From NCBI RefSeq assembly GCF_000499845.2, contig NC_023750.2, positions 27,587,177-27,651,176 of the forward strand: a stretch of DNA of 64,000 bases, in the 5' to 3' direction. A model generated the notes under the pieces. That model was not told where the DNA came from. It searched no databases and saw only the letters and a program-made list of their open reading frames with translations. This DNA is from Phaseolus vulgaris (Eukaryota > Streptophyta > Magnoliopsida > Fabales > Fabaceae). Made by a program: the position numbers and the translations under genes. Shown piece after piece: positions 34,600-44,408 of the stretch (within the stretch, counting starts at the first letter, position 1; each line of letters begins with the position of its first letter).

Positions 34600-34743
34600 A
34601 AACACCTTATACTTTGAAAACTCTTCTTTTATTGGGTGGCCTCATTAAAAACCCTCCTTAGGGAAAAAAGAGTGCCCCCTTGAAACTGTTTTAACAGAGA
34701 CATTGTAATATAACATTTGTGTTTGTCCTTACTTACAAAGCTC
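34600..34743 (-). promoter_or_regulatory. A2 post-pol box with AATAAA
   Basis: On minus, downstream of the pol stop, this reads CCCTAAGGAGGGTTTTTAAT, then GAGGCCACCC and AATAAA (34628-34633). It matches A1 and A3 and is a candidate poly(A) signal for the gag-pol mRNA. Confidence 0.55.
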
Positions 34744-35649
34744 TTAACTATAGTACAACTTCAGGTGTGTGGCGTTCCAGGTGCGAGGGATCGCCCCTCC
34801 TTCCAGCGTCTCTAAGCGGTAGGCCCCGTTCCCGAGCGCCTCGGTTATTCTGAACGGTCCAGTCCACTTGGGTGACAATTTATTCTCCATCTCGTACTGG
34901 TGGGCCTTCCTCATCACCAGATCACCTTCCCTAAACTGCCTTGGCATCACCTTAGAGTTGTATCTTCGTTCGACCCTTCTCTTCACAGCTTCAGCTTTCA
35001 ACCTCGCCTCTTCCCTGACCTCATCCAGCAGATCCAGGTTCAGCCTTCTCTCTTCATTCGAATCTTCCTCCACGAAGTTCTGGAATCTCGGCGAGCTCTC
35101 CTGGATCTCCACTGGAATCATGGTGTCACACCCATAGACCAAGCTAAACGGGGTCTCATGGGTTCCTGACTGCTCGGTGGTGTGGTACGCCCAGACTATA
35201 CGGGGCACCTCCTCAGCCCAACTTCCCTTGGCTTTCTCAAGCCTTCTCTTCAAACCTCTCAACAACACCCGATTAGCTGATTCCACCTGGCCATTTGTTT
35301 GAGGGTGCTCGACGGATGCAAACACTTGTTGAATTCCCACGCCATCGCAAAGCTTCTTCAACAGGTGGCTTGCAAACTGCGTCCCATTATCTGATACCAG
35401 GCGCTTAGGCACTCCAAACCGGCACACGATGTTCTTCCATACGAAACCTTCGATCTTGTGTGCGGTGATCTGGGCCACTGGTTCTGCTTCAATCCACTTG
35501 GTGAAATACTCAATCGCTACCACCAAGTACTTCATCTGCCTGATCGCCAGCGGGAAAGGTCCCAGGATGTCGATTCCCCAAGTATGAAACGGCCAAGGGC
35601 TATAGATCGACTTCAACTCCTCGGGAGGTGCCTTGTGCCAATCGGCGTG
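34744..35649 (-). CDS. pol: A2 integrase catalytic core and C-terminal domain, downstream of an in-frame TAG
   Basis: This segment is in the same frame as the upstream polyprotein, separated from it only by TAG 35650-35652. It has the DD-E core (Asp in WGIDILGP near 35575, Asp in SDNGTQ near 35390, Glu in the NGQVESANR stretch near 35290) and a C-terminal domain with KLSPKWTGPFRI. It has no obvious ATG at its start. It could be made by readthrough of TAG or not at all. It is otherwise unbroken to its stop at 34744. Confidence 0.88.
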   Translation of the reverse strand, partial: HADWHKAPPEELKSIYSPWPFHTWGIDILGPFPLAIRQMKYLVVAIEYFTKWIEAEPVAQITAHKIEGFVWKNIVCRFGVPKRLVSDNGTQFASHLLKKLCDGVGIQQVFASVEHPQTNGQVESANRVLLRGLKRRLEKAKGSWAEEVPRIVWAYHTTEQSGTHETPFSLVYGCDTMIPVEIQESSPRFQNFVEEDSNEERRLNLDLLDEVREEARLKAEAVKRRVERRYNSKVMPRQFREGDLVMRKAHQYEMENKLSPKWTGPFRITEALGNGAYRLETLEGGAIPRTWNATHLKLYYS

Positions 35650-38600
35650 CTACTGACATTGTTTGCAGCACTGGGCATACTTCTTACAATCTTCTCTCAT
35701 GGATGGCCAATAGTAGCCTGCACGGAGAGTCCTCGCGGCCAGAGCTCGACCCCCGACGTGGCTTCCACATATTCCTTCGTGGAGCTCTGCCATAATTCTC
35801 GTGCACTTCTCGCCGTGTATGCATTCCAGGAGTGGGTGAGTGAACCCAAATCTGTACAGATCGCCATCAATCAATGTGTACTTGCTGGAATTTTTCTTTA
35901 CCTTCCTAGCTTCTGCTGGATCCAGCGGGAGGAGGCCATCTGCCAAGCACCGCTTGTACTGTGTTATCCAAGTGTCTGGCTCATGGGTGGCGCAGACCTG
36001 CATCACATTCACCTTCTCTCCTCGACATGCTCTGATTCTCAGCGATCTCAGAGTTTCTTGCGTCAAGGACTTATGGCTTCTCGCTGCTCTCTCCGTCGAC
36101 TTACTTATTTGAAGGACCAGGTGATCTGCTACGAATGCTCTTGGCGTCTTCAGAGTTTCTTGAATCACCGTCCTCTGCCTACCCCCCTTGCCTGAGCTGG
36201 CGAGCTTAGCAAGCAAGTCAGCTCGGGCATTCTGCTCTCGGGGCACATGTACTACTTCAAAAGAGGCAAAGGAACTCTTCAATTCCTGCACATACGCCAA
36301 GTAAGCCGCCATTTGTGGATCCTTAGCCTGGAACTCGCCTGTTACTTGCCCCGTGACCAACAGCGAGTCACTCTTAGCCATCAGCACCCTAGCTCCCATC
36401 TCCTTGGCCAGCAGAATCCCGGCGATCAGCGCCTCATACTCTGCTTGATTGTTGCTGGCTTTGAAGGCAAATCTCAACGATTGTTCGATCAGCACGCCGT
36501 TGGGTCCTTCCAATATGACTCCAGCACCGCTGCCCTGCTGGTTCGACGATCCATCCACCGAAAGCACCCAACGAAAATTGTCTCCTTCAACCCGCGTCGC
36601 CTCCGATGAGAGCTCAACCACAAAATCTGCAAAGATTTGCCCCTTGATCGGGCCTCGAGGCTCATATTTAATGTCAAACTCTGACAACTCCACTGCCCAC
36701 TTCACCATTCTCCCCGCAACGTCAGGTTTCTTCAAGACCTTCTGAATGGGCAGGTCAGTCATCACCAGTATTGTGAAGCTGTGGAAGTAGTGGCGCAACC
36801 TCCTCGCCGAAAACACCACAGCCAGCGTGGCCTTCTCCAGGGCCTGATATCTCGTTTCTGGGCCCTGCAACACCTTGCTCACGAAATAAATAGGCTTCTG
36901 AGCCTGATCCTGATCCTGGGCGAGCACCGCACTCACCGCCCTCTCAGTCACAGCGAAGTACAACCTGAGAGGGATTCCCGCCAGCGGTTTGCACAGAACC
37001 GGCGGGCTCGCCAGATACTCCTTCAGCTTGACGAAAGCTTCCTCACACTCTTTCGTCCAAGCGAACTTGTTATTGCGCCGCAGACATTGAAAATAGGGAT
37101 GCCCCTTTTCTCCGCTAGCTGACAGGAAGCGAGATAGGGCTGCCATCCGACCTGTCAGCTGCTGGACTTCTTTTACTGTAGCCGGGCTTCTCATCGCCAA
37201 GATGGCGGCACACTTGTCTGGGTTAACTTCTATCCCCCTTTCAGTCAAGAGAAAACCCAAAAATTTTCCAGCCTCCACGCCGAAAATGCATTTCTTCGGG
37301 TTGAGCTTTAACTTGAACTTGGCGATCGTCGTGAACAATTCTTCCAAGTCTGCAACGTGCTTGCTCTTTTCCTGCGAGGTCACGACCATGTCATCGACGT
37401 AAGCTTGCACGTTCCTTCCCAGCATCGGTGCAAGTACTCGATCCATCAACCTCTGGTACGTGGCCCCCGCGTTCTTCAGCCCAAACGGCATCACCTTATA
37501 GCAGTAGCACGACCTCTCCGTCATGAAGGCTGTTTTCTCTTCATCCATGGGATGCATCTTGATCTGATTATAGCCCGAGAAGGCGTCCAGGAAACTCAGC
37601 AGCTTGCACCCTGCAGCACTATCAACCAGGGCATCAATGCTTGGTAAAGGATACGAATCCTTTGGGCAAGCTTTGTTCAGATCGGTGAAATCGACGCACA
37701 TGCGCCATTTCCCGTTACTCTTCTTCACCAGTACGACATTCGCCAACCATTCAGGGTACTGGACTTCCCTGATGTGGCCTGCAGCGAGGAGTTTCTGTGT
37801 TTCGTCCCTGATCGCCTGCCTCCTCTCCTCGTTGAATTTTCTTCTCCTTTGTCGCACCGGTCTCACCATGTTGTCCATCGCCAGGTGATGGCACAAGAAG
37901 TCGGGATCGATCCCGGGCATGTCCGAAGCGGACCAAGCAAACGCGTCTAGATGTCGCTCAATCACCTTGGCGATCTGGTCCTGGAGATCGACCTCCAGAG
38001 ATCTTCCGAGCTTGAAGATCTTCCCTCTGATCTCCTTCTCGAGCCACTGCTCAACAGGTTTGGGCCTGGATTCTCTGGCGATCACCGCCCTGGCGATTCC
38101 CTGTTCCCTTGCTTCCTCGGGGCGATTCCGCGCCTCTTCCTCCTCCAGGCCAGCATTCTTCTCCCCTAGCTCAGCGTCTACCATCTTTACATCCCTTCCG
38201 GCGGCCTCCTCTGTTACCGGCGGTCTGGGCTTCACACCGGGAGGCGGGGTGGTTGTTACATAACTCACTGATCTTTTGTTTTTCAGGCTATTCTCATAGC
38301 ACCTTTTTGCTTCTTTTTGATCAGACTTTATCGTGATCACCACCCCTTCCATCGACGGCAACTTCACCTTCATGTGCCGAGTCGACGGAATGGCACCTAT
38401 CCTGTTAAGAGTGGGCCTTCCCAACAGGATGTTATATGCTGAAGGGGTGTTTACGATGAGGTACTTGATTTTCTCCGTCCTCGACCCAGCCTCATCTGTA
38501 AACGTGGTTCTCAGCTCAATGTACCCCCTGACCTCCACCTGGTCGCCAGCGAACCCATACAAGCACCCTCCATAGGGCCTTAGCTGGTCAAGGGGCAATT

Positions 38601-40197
38601 CCAGCTGCGTGAAAGTCGGCCAGAACATCACGTCTGCCGAGCTTCCTTGGTCCACCAGAACCCTGTGGACCTTCCTCCCTGCTGTAACCAACGAAATAAC
38701 TATGGGATCGTTGTCATGGGGCACAACGTCCCAAAGATCCTGCTTTGTGAACGTGATGTCCACTTCCGGCGAGTGATCTTCAAACATGTCCACTGTCATC
38801 ACCGATCGCGCATACTTTTTCCTTTGCGATGCGGTGCATCCACCACCTGAGAAACCCCCTGCAATGGTGTGGATTTCCCCGTGGATAGGCATCTCGTGTT
38901 GTTGGGCTTCTCCACCTACTGGCTGGGAACTCGACGCTCCCCCCGTCCTTCTATCCAGCAGATAGTCATTTAGGAACCCGCTCTTAACCAGATCGTCGAG
39001 CTGGTATCCTAAAGACAAACACGAGTCTAGGTTGTGGCCAAAACACTGGTGGAACTCGCACCAGGCGTCCGGCTTTGACCCCAGCACCTTGTCGCCCACC
39101 TTCTCAGGCGCCTTCAACCTAGCAGATATGTTAGGGATGGCGATCAGGTCCGCTAGTCCCATGACGAATTTGTGGTTAGGCGGGCGATTGTATTCCCGGC
39201 GTGCTGGTTGTTGGCGCACTGGTTGTTGGCGCGCTTGGCTTCTTCCCTTATTTCTCCTATCGTAAGGATAGCGAGTCCTTTGGTCTTTTCTGGCCGCCGC
39301 CGCCGTTTCCAGCACCCTCTGCGGCTGGATCCTGGTCTGGGCGCGTGGCCTGGCGGGAGCCACGCTGCCTCTCTTCTCGGCGACTTCACTCTCGTCGGCG
39401 ATGTGGGCCACCGCAAGTCGCCTGACTTCAGCAAAGGTCGCTGGATGAGCCCTGATCAAGGCCTCGCAGAATGGCCCTGGCTGCACGCCCTTCTTGAAGG
39501 CATAGACCAGCAGTTCTTCATCCTTGGCCGGCGATCTGACCATCTGCGCTCCGAAGCGATTGAGGTAGTCTCTGAGGGACTCCCCATGGTACTGCCTTAT
39601 ATCAAACAGATCATAGGACACCCTGGGCGGTGCCTTATTCACAATGTACTGCTCGACAAAGATTTTCGAGAACTGTTGAAAATTGGTTATGTGGCCGTTA
39701 GGCAGGCTCACAAACCACTCCATCGCCGTTCCCTGGAGCGTACTCACGAACATCTTGCAGTAGACGGCGTCTGACCCTCCCGACAGCATCATCTGCGTGT
39801 GGAAGGTGGTCAGATGAGCCTCTGGATCCTCCACGCCGGTAAAAACAGCTTTAACCGGGACCACGCTCGTGGGAATTGGCGTGTCGGTAATCGCCTGAAC
39901 GAAAGGCATTGGGAAAACACGAGGTGGCGTCGACGGTGCCACCTCTTCAACAGAAGTACGTCCTTGCTGCTCCTGAAGAGCTCGACGCAGCTCCTCAGTC
40001 ACCTTGCTGAGTTCCTCGTTCCTGGCGCGAGAGGCGACCAAGTCCTCATGTATCCTAGCCTGCTCTACGCGCGAGGCTTCCACAGTTGCCTGCAACGAGC
40101 ACATCATCTCTGCCATCTGCGCCATGGTCATGGCGGCGTCGCCTTCAGCAGCGACAGGCGCCACGGGACTGGAACGATTGCTTCTCATTTTTCTCAT
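35650..40197 (-). CDS. gag-pol: A2 gag-protease-RT-RNase H-integrase N-terminus polyprotein
   Basis: A 1515-codon open frame starts at ATG 40197-40195 (MRKMRSNRSS), the start shared with A1 and A3; an upstream in-frame ATG at 40239 is not conserved. Approximate residues: gag 1-450 with zinc knuckle CX2HX4HX4C at 377-392; protease DQGSS near 515; RT with YVDD near 932; RNase H remnant about 1070-1150; second RNase H with VDGSS near 1212; integrase zinc-binding His/Cys residues 1470-1514. It ends at TAG, the codon shared by A1 and A3 and read as Lys in B. The products would form the particle, copy the RNA in the cytoplasm and bring the DNA to the nucleus. Confidence 0.93.
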   Translation of the reverse strand: MRKMRSNRSSPVAPVAAEGDAAMTMAQMAEMMCSLQATVEASRVEQARIHEDLVASRARNEELSKVTEELRRALQEQQGRTSVEEVAPSTPPRVFPMPFVQAITDTPIPTSVVPVKAVFTGVEDPEAHLTTFHTQMMLSGGSDAVYCKMFVSTLQGTAMEWFVSLPNGHITNFQQFSKIFVEQYIVNKAPPRVSYDLFDIRQYHGESLRDYLNRFGAQMVRSPAKDEELLVYAFKKGVQPGPFCEALIRAHPATFAEVRRLAVAHIADESEVAEKRGSVAPARPRAQTRIQPQRVLETAAAARKDQRTRYPYDRRNKGRSQARQQPVRQQPARREYNRPPNHKFVMGLADLIAIPNISARLKAPEKVGDKVLGSKPDAWCEFHQCFGHNLDSCLSLGYQLDDLVKSGFLNDYLLDRRTGGASSSQPVGGEAQQHEMPIHGEIHTIAGGFSGGGCTASQRKKYARSVMTVDMFEDHSPEVDITFTKQDLWDVVPHDNDPIVISLVTAGRKVHRVLVDQGSSADVMFWPTFTQLELPLDQLRPYGGCLYGFAGDQVEVRGYIELRTTFTDEAGSRTEKIKYLIVNTPSAYNILLGRPTLNRIGAIPSTRHMKVKLPSMEGVVITIKSDQKEAKRCYENSLKNKRSVSYVTTTPPPGVKPRPPVTEEAAGRDVKMVDAELGEKNAGLEEEEARNRPEEAREQGIARAVIARESRPKPVEQWLEKEIRGKIFKLGRSLEVDLQDQIAKVIERHLDAFAWSASDMPGIDPDFLCHHLAMDNMVRPVRQRRRKFNEERRQAIRDETQKLLAAGHIREVQYPEWLANVVLVKKSNGKWRMCVDFTDLNKACPKDSYPLPSIDALVDSAAGCKLLSFLDAFSGYNQIKMHPMDEEKTAFMTERSCYCYKVMPFGLKNAGATYQRLMDRVLAPMLGRNVQAYVDDMVVTSQEKSKHVADLEELFTTIAKFKLKLNPKKCIFGVEAGKFLGFLLTERGIEVNPDKCAAILAMRSPATVKEVQQLTGRMAALSRFLSASGEKGHPYFQCLRRNNKFAWTKECEEAFVKLKEYLASPPVLCKPLAGIPLRLYFAVTERAVSAVLAQDQDQAQKPIYFVSKVLQGPETRYQALEKATLAVVFSARRLRHYFHSFTILVMTDLPIQKVLKKPDVAGRMVKWAVELSEFDIKYEPRGPIKGQIFADFVVELSSEATRVEGDNFRWVLSVDGSSNQQGSGAGVILEGPNGVLIEQSLRFAFKASNNQAEYEALIAGILLAKEMGARVLMAKSDSLLVTGQVTGEFQAKDPQMAAYLAYVQELKSSFASFEVVHVPREQNARADLLAKLASSGKGGRQRTVIQETLKTPRAFVADHLVLQISKSTERAARSHKSLTQETLRSLRIRACRGEKVNVMQVCATHEPDTWITQYKRCLADGLLPLDPAEARKVKKNSSKYTLIDGDLYRFGFTHPLLECIHGEKCTRIMAELHEGICGSHVGGRALAARTLRAGYYWPSMREDCKKYAQCCKQCQ

Positions 40198-40579
40198 TAA
40201 CTTCAGCGAACAACGGGAATACAGCAAACAACACTTCAACCACGATCGAATCAGCGCAATCGGAGAAAACTCAAGAAACTGCGCAAGAACTCAAGAACAC
40301 CGCAAACCTTCGAAGAAAACCACAACGTCACCAAAAACCACCGTCTCCCCGTGGACAGCCGAACAAGCGAAAGAACTCGAACTTCCACCAAACAGATTGC
40401 GCGCAAGCAACAAAAGACCTCACTCCACCAATCGAAAAGCCAAACGAACGGTCCAAAACGCAGATTCACCGAACGAAACTCAAAGAAACTGCGAACGACG
40501 GTTGCACCAGCACACAACCACGCAGAAAACCTCGAAAACTTCCACGAACTCACGCTGTGGATGGGAGCAAGTTTTACAC
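40198..40579 (-). other. A2 untranslated leader
   Basis: About 380 bases between primer site and gag ATG. Plus-strand open frames here are short and not conserved. I see no gene. Confidence 0.6.
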
Positions 40580-40598
40580 GGCCCCACGGTGGGCGCCT
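40580..40598 (-). other. A2 primer-binding site
   Basis: On minus, AGGCGCCCACCGTGGGGCC stands two bases after the 5' LTR. The first base is A where B and E have T. Confidence 0.75.
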
Positions 40599-40600
40599 GA

Positions 40601-41392
40601 TGATCCTGCCTGTTGACCGGAACGCTGGAGAATGCCTCGTCAACGGATCGACGTGCGCACCGCTTCTCACCTCCGTTCCTTCCGGGATCTACTTCAAGAA
40701 CCTGCAAAGAAACGATACGGCGCCGCTGCGGCCGATCGCACTCCGACGCTCAAGTCAGTGACGGTATCACCAAATACTAAGAACGAGAACCGTGCAAATC
40801 CTTTCTCACAAACAGCTCTATCACTCGCAAGCGTAAAGTGTATGAACTGAACGTGCGTACCTCAGAAAGTCTGTTAAGAACTCTTATATACCTGGTGGTT
40901 TTCTCTCTCCTGGCAGTTACAGACTTGGACACGTGGCTCGCATCCAACTGTACACGTGCCATCATCTGGAGGCTCCCTGACTTGGCGCCGCTTCTGCTCT
41001 CATTTTGGCTAAGTTACTTATGCATGGTACTGCCCAGTGCATAGCTAACTTAGGAGTGCGATCTCTACTGGAACTGGCGAGTTAGGGCCTTCATACACCT
41101 TCCCTGTGGTCTCGCCGGCCGCCTTCATAATCTGCTTCTCCCTCATCTTCGGCGATGTGCTTGTTCTGGCGATCTCCGACTGCTTGGTCGCCTGGGTCTG
41201 CATCTGGCGACTTCATCTTCAACCTGGCGATCGCCTATTCTGGTAAGCTGGAAGTCGGAACATGCCAACTTAACAACTGGCGACTACACGTGCCTCCCGA
41301 CTTCCTTCCTACCTGCCAACGTGGCGCCTTGTCAACACGCCTACACTGTAGCAGGATGCCACGTCATCACACCCGACCACCAGGGCGGTACA
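40601..41392 (-). repeat. A2 5' LTR
   Basis: The 792-bp partner of 29293-30084 is almost identical. GTAGT at 41393-41397 is the right target-site duplication within gag of C. Confidence 0.95.
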
Positions 41393-41413
41393 GTAGTTAT
41401 CCTTAGAAGAATT

Positions 41414-42235
41414 TTAGAAAGCACTTTTCCGTGCAAGTTGATTTTCAATTTTACTAGCAAGGTGCACCACATTTTCCAAAGAAGAATATTCTTGCAACTC
41501 TACCACGTCTTGAATGTCCCTTCGAAGGCCACTCACAAACCTTGCTATCTTAGCTTCCTCACTCTCATCCATATTAACTCGAATTAAAAGCGTGTCTAGT
41601 TGTTTAAAGTAATCATCCACACTTAGCGTGCCTTGATGAAACCGTTGGAGTTTCAACAATAGGTTTTTCCTAAAGTGTGGGGGTACGAATCTAGCACGTA
41701 AACAAGCTTTCAAATCGTTCCAAGAGACCACGGGCGGCCTCTTGTGTAGGTCAATGTCCATGAGATATTGATGCCACCATTGCATGGCATAGTCCAAAAA
41801 TTCTAAAGAAGCTAATCTAACCCTATGCTCATCTCTAACCCCATTTACATCAAAAATTTGCTCAACCTTAGCCTTCCATCTTAAGTATACATTGGGATCA
41901 CTTTCACCATTTAAGCTAGGAAGTTTTACATTAGGGGAACAAGGGCCAGCCACATGTTGAAGCCTCTCTTCATGGTGATGATGCCTTGGCCGTGCATTGT
42001 CTTCATAATAACCATGAGAAGAATGAGAATGCCGAAGAGGAGGATGAGGTCTTCTCTCTCGGTTTTCATGGATTTCTTCACGGCTTAACTCCAAACTTTG
42101 GAGCCTTGCCTCCATTTGTCTTATCACATCAAGATAATGAGCATTTGATTGCTTGGCATTCTTTAAGTCTTCAAAAAGGGCTACCTTTTGAGGTGAGCAA
42201 GGTTCAGAGGATTCTCCACTAGAAAAATGAGCCAT
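41414..42235 (-). pseudogene. gag: C gag N-terminal part (interrupted by stop and by A2)
   Basis: The likely start is ATG 42235-42233 (MAHFSSGESSEPC), just after a long T-run on minus. The capsid-like region is recognisable (DPNVYLRWKAKVEQIFDVNG, YAMQWWHQYL, WNDLKACLRARFVPPHFR). A TAA at 41414-41416 ends the frame about 20 bases before A2; reading then continues in the piece at 28949-29292. The open frame extends upstream of the ATG but that part looks like leader. Confidence 0.85.
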
Positions 42236-43501
42236 GATCAAGAAATACAAAAAAAAAAAAAAAAACAGAAACAAATAGTGAAAGAAACTTGTTAGACAAA
42301 TAAAGTGAGATATAGGTTGCTGGAAAATGCCCAAGAAAGTACTCAAGCCACTCCAAGAAAATATTCTGTCCTCAACCAAGCCTTTCTTGTGGAATGGAGG
42401 AGCTTCAAATGAAACAATGTCACAGCAAACCAACTCACTTAAGAACAAGTCTCCACAAAACTTTTAGAAGAACAAAAAGACAAGCAAGAAAAGGTATAAA
42501 CAAGAAAAGCTAAACCAAAAAAACAGAAAGCAATGTATGACAAAAGCGTGCTAAAGAAAAGTGCTAGAGTAGATTGAAGAAAACAGAAAACAGCTACTGG
42601 AAAAAAAAATTTAAATGCAAACTGTGCTATGTTTACAGATTTAACTGGAATGATTGAAAACGAACTGGAATGTGAAAAATTAACCACAGAAACTTCAATG
42701 TCTTAACTCAATAATGGCACTGGAATGAGGTAAAAATAGTAAGCCAATTGAGAGAAATAAAGTTTTCAAAATTGCTGCCCAATTACCGTATTCTTTTCGG
42801 CAGTATTGTACACTTTTCGTATTTTATTTATCATTTTTTGTGTAATTGGAATTTTTGAGTAATTCTTTTTTCTATGCTTTTGTAACACTTTGAAGAATTT
42901 AAATCCAAATTTTCACAAATTTCCAGTGAGCCAATTAATTGCAGTAAATTGAAAACAGTAGCACGTTTGTAAGAAAACAAAGTATCCTATTTAGGAATGA
43001 AAAACAGTATGATGAACTAGCAAAGACATAATGGAAATTGTGTAAAAGAACTTGTATAGAATGAAAATACAAGCATGAACTCAAATCTAAAAATGAAAAT
43101 GCACAAAGGATGAAGCAATAAACTAAAAAAAAAAACAGAGAGTAAACCCAAAGCAAGAAACAATCAAAGCAATAAAAGTACTACAAGAAGTAATGACAAT
43201 TGTGGAATAACATGACTAAGACAAAACTTGACATGATTACAAAATTAAAAGACATATCACAAGATATAACAAGTGAAAGGAAGCTTAAGGTCAGGTCTAG
43301 GATGGAGAATGCCATTCCAAAAGAGCAGCCATACTCATATGAACAATGAGTGCCATAATCCTTTTCACAAACACATGGTGTAACAAAAGAAAAACAGCAA
43401 GGAAACTCAAAATAAATCCTAAAACAGAATGGTAAACAACTTGAATTAAAGAGCTCTTGAAAGTAAAGTGCAATACAACTCAAAATTTAAGCAAAAACAA
43501 G
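42236..43501 (-). other. C untranslated leader, AT-rich
   Basis: About 1.27 kb of AT-rich sequence between the primer site and gag ATG, with a run of about 18 A (plus) near 42251-42268. No open frame resembles a protein. Confidence 0.55.
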
Positions 43502-43520
43502 CCTAGACTCTAGATACCAC
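43502..43520 (-). other. C primer-binding site, initiator-Met type
   Basis: On minus TGGTATCTAGAGTC follows the LTR end. It matches the usual TGGTATCAGAGC site of plant elements primed by initiator Met tRNA except for one extra T. Confidence 0.7.
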
Positions 43521-43521
43521 A

Positions 43522-44408
43522 TGATGTGAATGCAATAACAAGAATACATGATTCTTTGACATTCTTAGGAGCAACTTGAGTTGGTCATGAAATGGCACTT
43601 TACTTAGAATTGGATCAATGTTCTAATTCAAGAACTCACCAAGACTTTGCACCAAACCAAAGCTCATATGGAAGTCCATATATTGTCAAATGGAATCAAA
43701 CAAAAAGGAATGAAGAACAACAATTGAAAACCGAACAGAATTGAAAGGTAAAGCTACTGTACCGAACAGAAATTGAAAGCTGAGCTAGGAAACACAAATG
43801 TAATCGGTGGAAAAGAATGAAGAACACTAAACATGGTAAAATAGCGAATGGAATTGAAAGAAATGAAAGGAAGAACACTTATGGAGTGAAGCTTGCTGGA
43901 TTGGGACTTGGAAAATGTAGTCACGCCACTTGGAGCCTTGTTCCAAGATAAGTGATAGAATGCCGCCACTTGAAGCTCACCATTGGCACACAAGATAAGG
44001 CAAAGGAAGAAGAAGACACAAAACTCACAATTTCTCTCTAAATTTGAGTATAGTCTCTCTACTTCTAATTTCCAAATCTGATTTGTACAAGGGCAGCACC
44101 TTTATTTATAGCCTATAAGGTGCTGAAATGCAAAGCCAAATGTGCCCCAAATGACACTCAAATTCGGCGCCAACTAGTGCATGAAGGAAGTGTGACTTTC
44201 CTTCCTAGTTTGGCACCTCCTAACTCCTATCTACACTCCCCCTAGCATCCCTTACTACTTACACACCTATTTATTACATCCGCACCCCTACTCTATAAAA
44301 TAAATAAGAAGAGCCATCTTTTGATACTCTTGTCCCAAAGCTCTTGCCATGCTCCTAGTGATTCGTTGGGCTTCATGGGCTTGAGCATCCTCTACTTGGT
44401 TTCCATCA
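43522..44408 (-). repeat. C 5' LTR
   Basis: The 887-bp LTR reads TGATGTGAATGC...TTCCATCA on plus. On minus a TATAAATA box lies at about 44101-44110. It resembles the solo LTR at 62234-63269, including the shared words GACATTCTTAGGA and TTGGATCAATGTTCTAA. Confidence 0.85.

Larger units (their letters stand above)
29293..41392 (-). mobile_element. Element A2: complete, very young Tat-lineage LTR retrotransposon
   Basis: Two 792-bp LTRs (29293-30084 and 40601-41392) differ at only about two positions by eye. The target duplication is GTAGT (29288-29292 and 41393-41397). The element is 12,100 bp long and reads on minus. Its gag-pol frame is open except for one TAG. The plus-strand accessory gene has a 20-base deletion in exon 1. 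It is inserted in gag of element C. Confidence 0.96.
27174..44408 (-). mobile_element. Element C: chromovirus-like Ty3/gypsy retrotransposon, partial, split by A2
   Basis: Minus-strand pieces are 27174-29292 and 41393-44408, separated by A2. Order: 5' LTR (43522-44408), initiator-Met-type primer site, long AT-rich leader, gag, zinc knuckle, protease, RT and the start of RNase H. The rest of pol and the 3' LTR lie beyond D, left of the window. C is inserted in E: the right LTR end abuts E pol at 44409. RT wording ([15 protein letters not shown]) fits plant chromoviruses, perhaps the CRM clade, but I cannot settle the clade. Confidence 0.8.

Noticed and set aside
40195..40239. Upstream ATG at 40239 as A2 gag start
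   Set aside because: The 14 extra codons are leader sequence not conserved as protein in A1 or A3; the ATG at 40197 is common to all three.
42439..43993. Hydrophobic short open frames in the C leader and LTR
   Set aside because: AT-rich sequence read on minus gives Phe/Leu/Ser-rich runs by composition. They overlap the primer site and LTR and have no family support.
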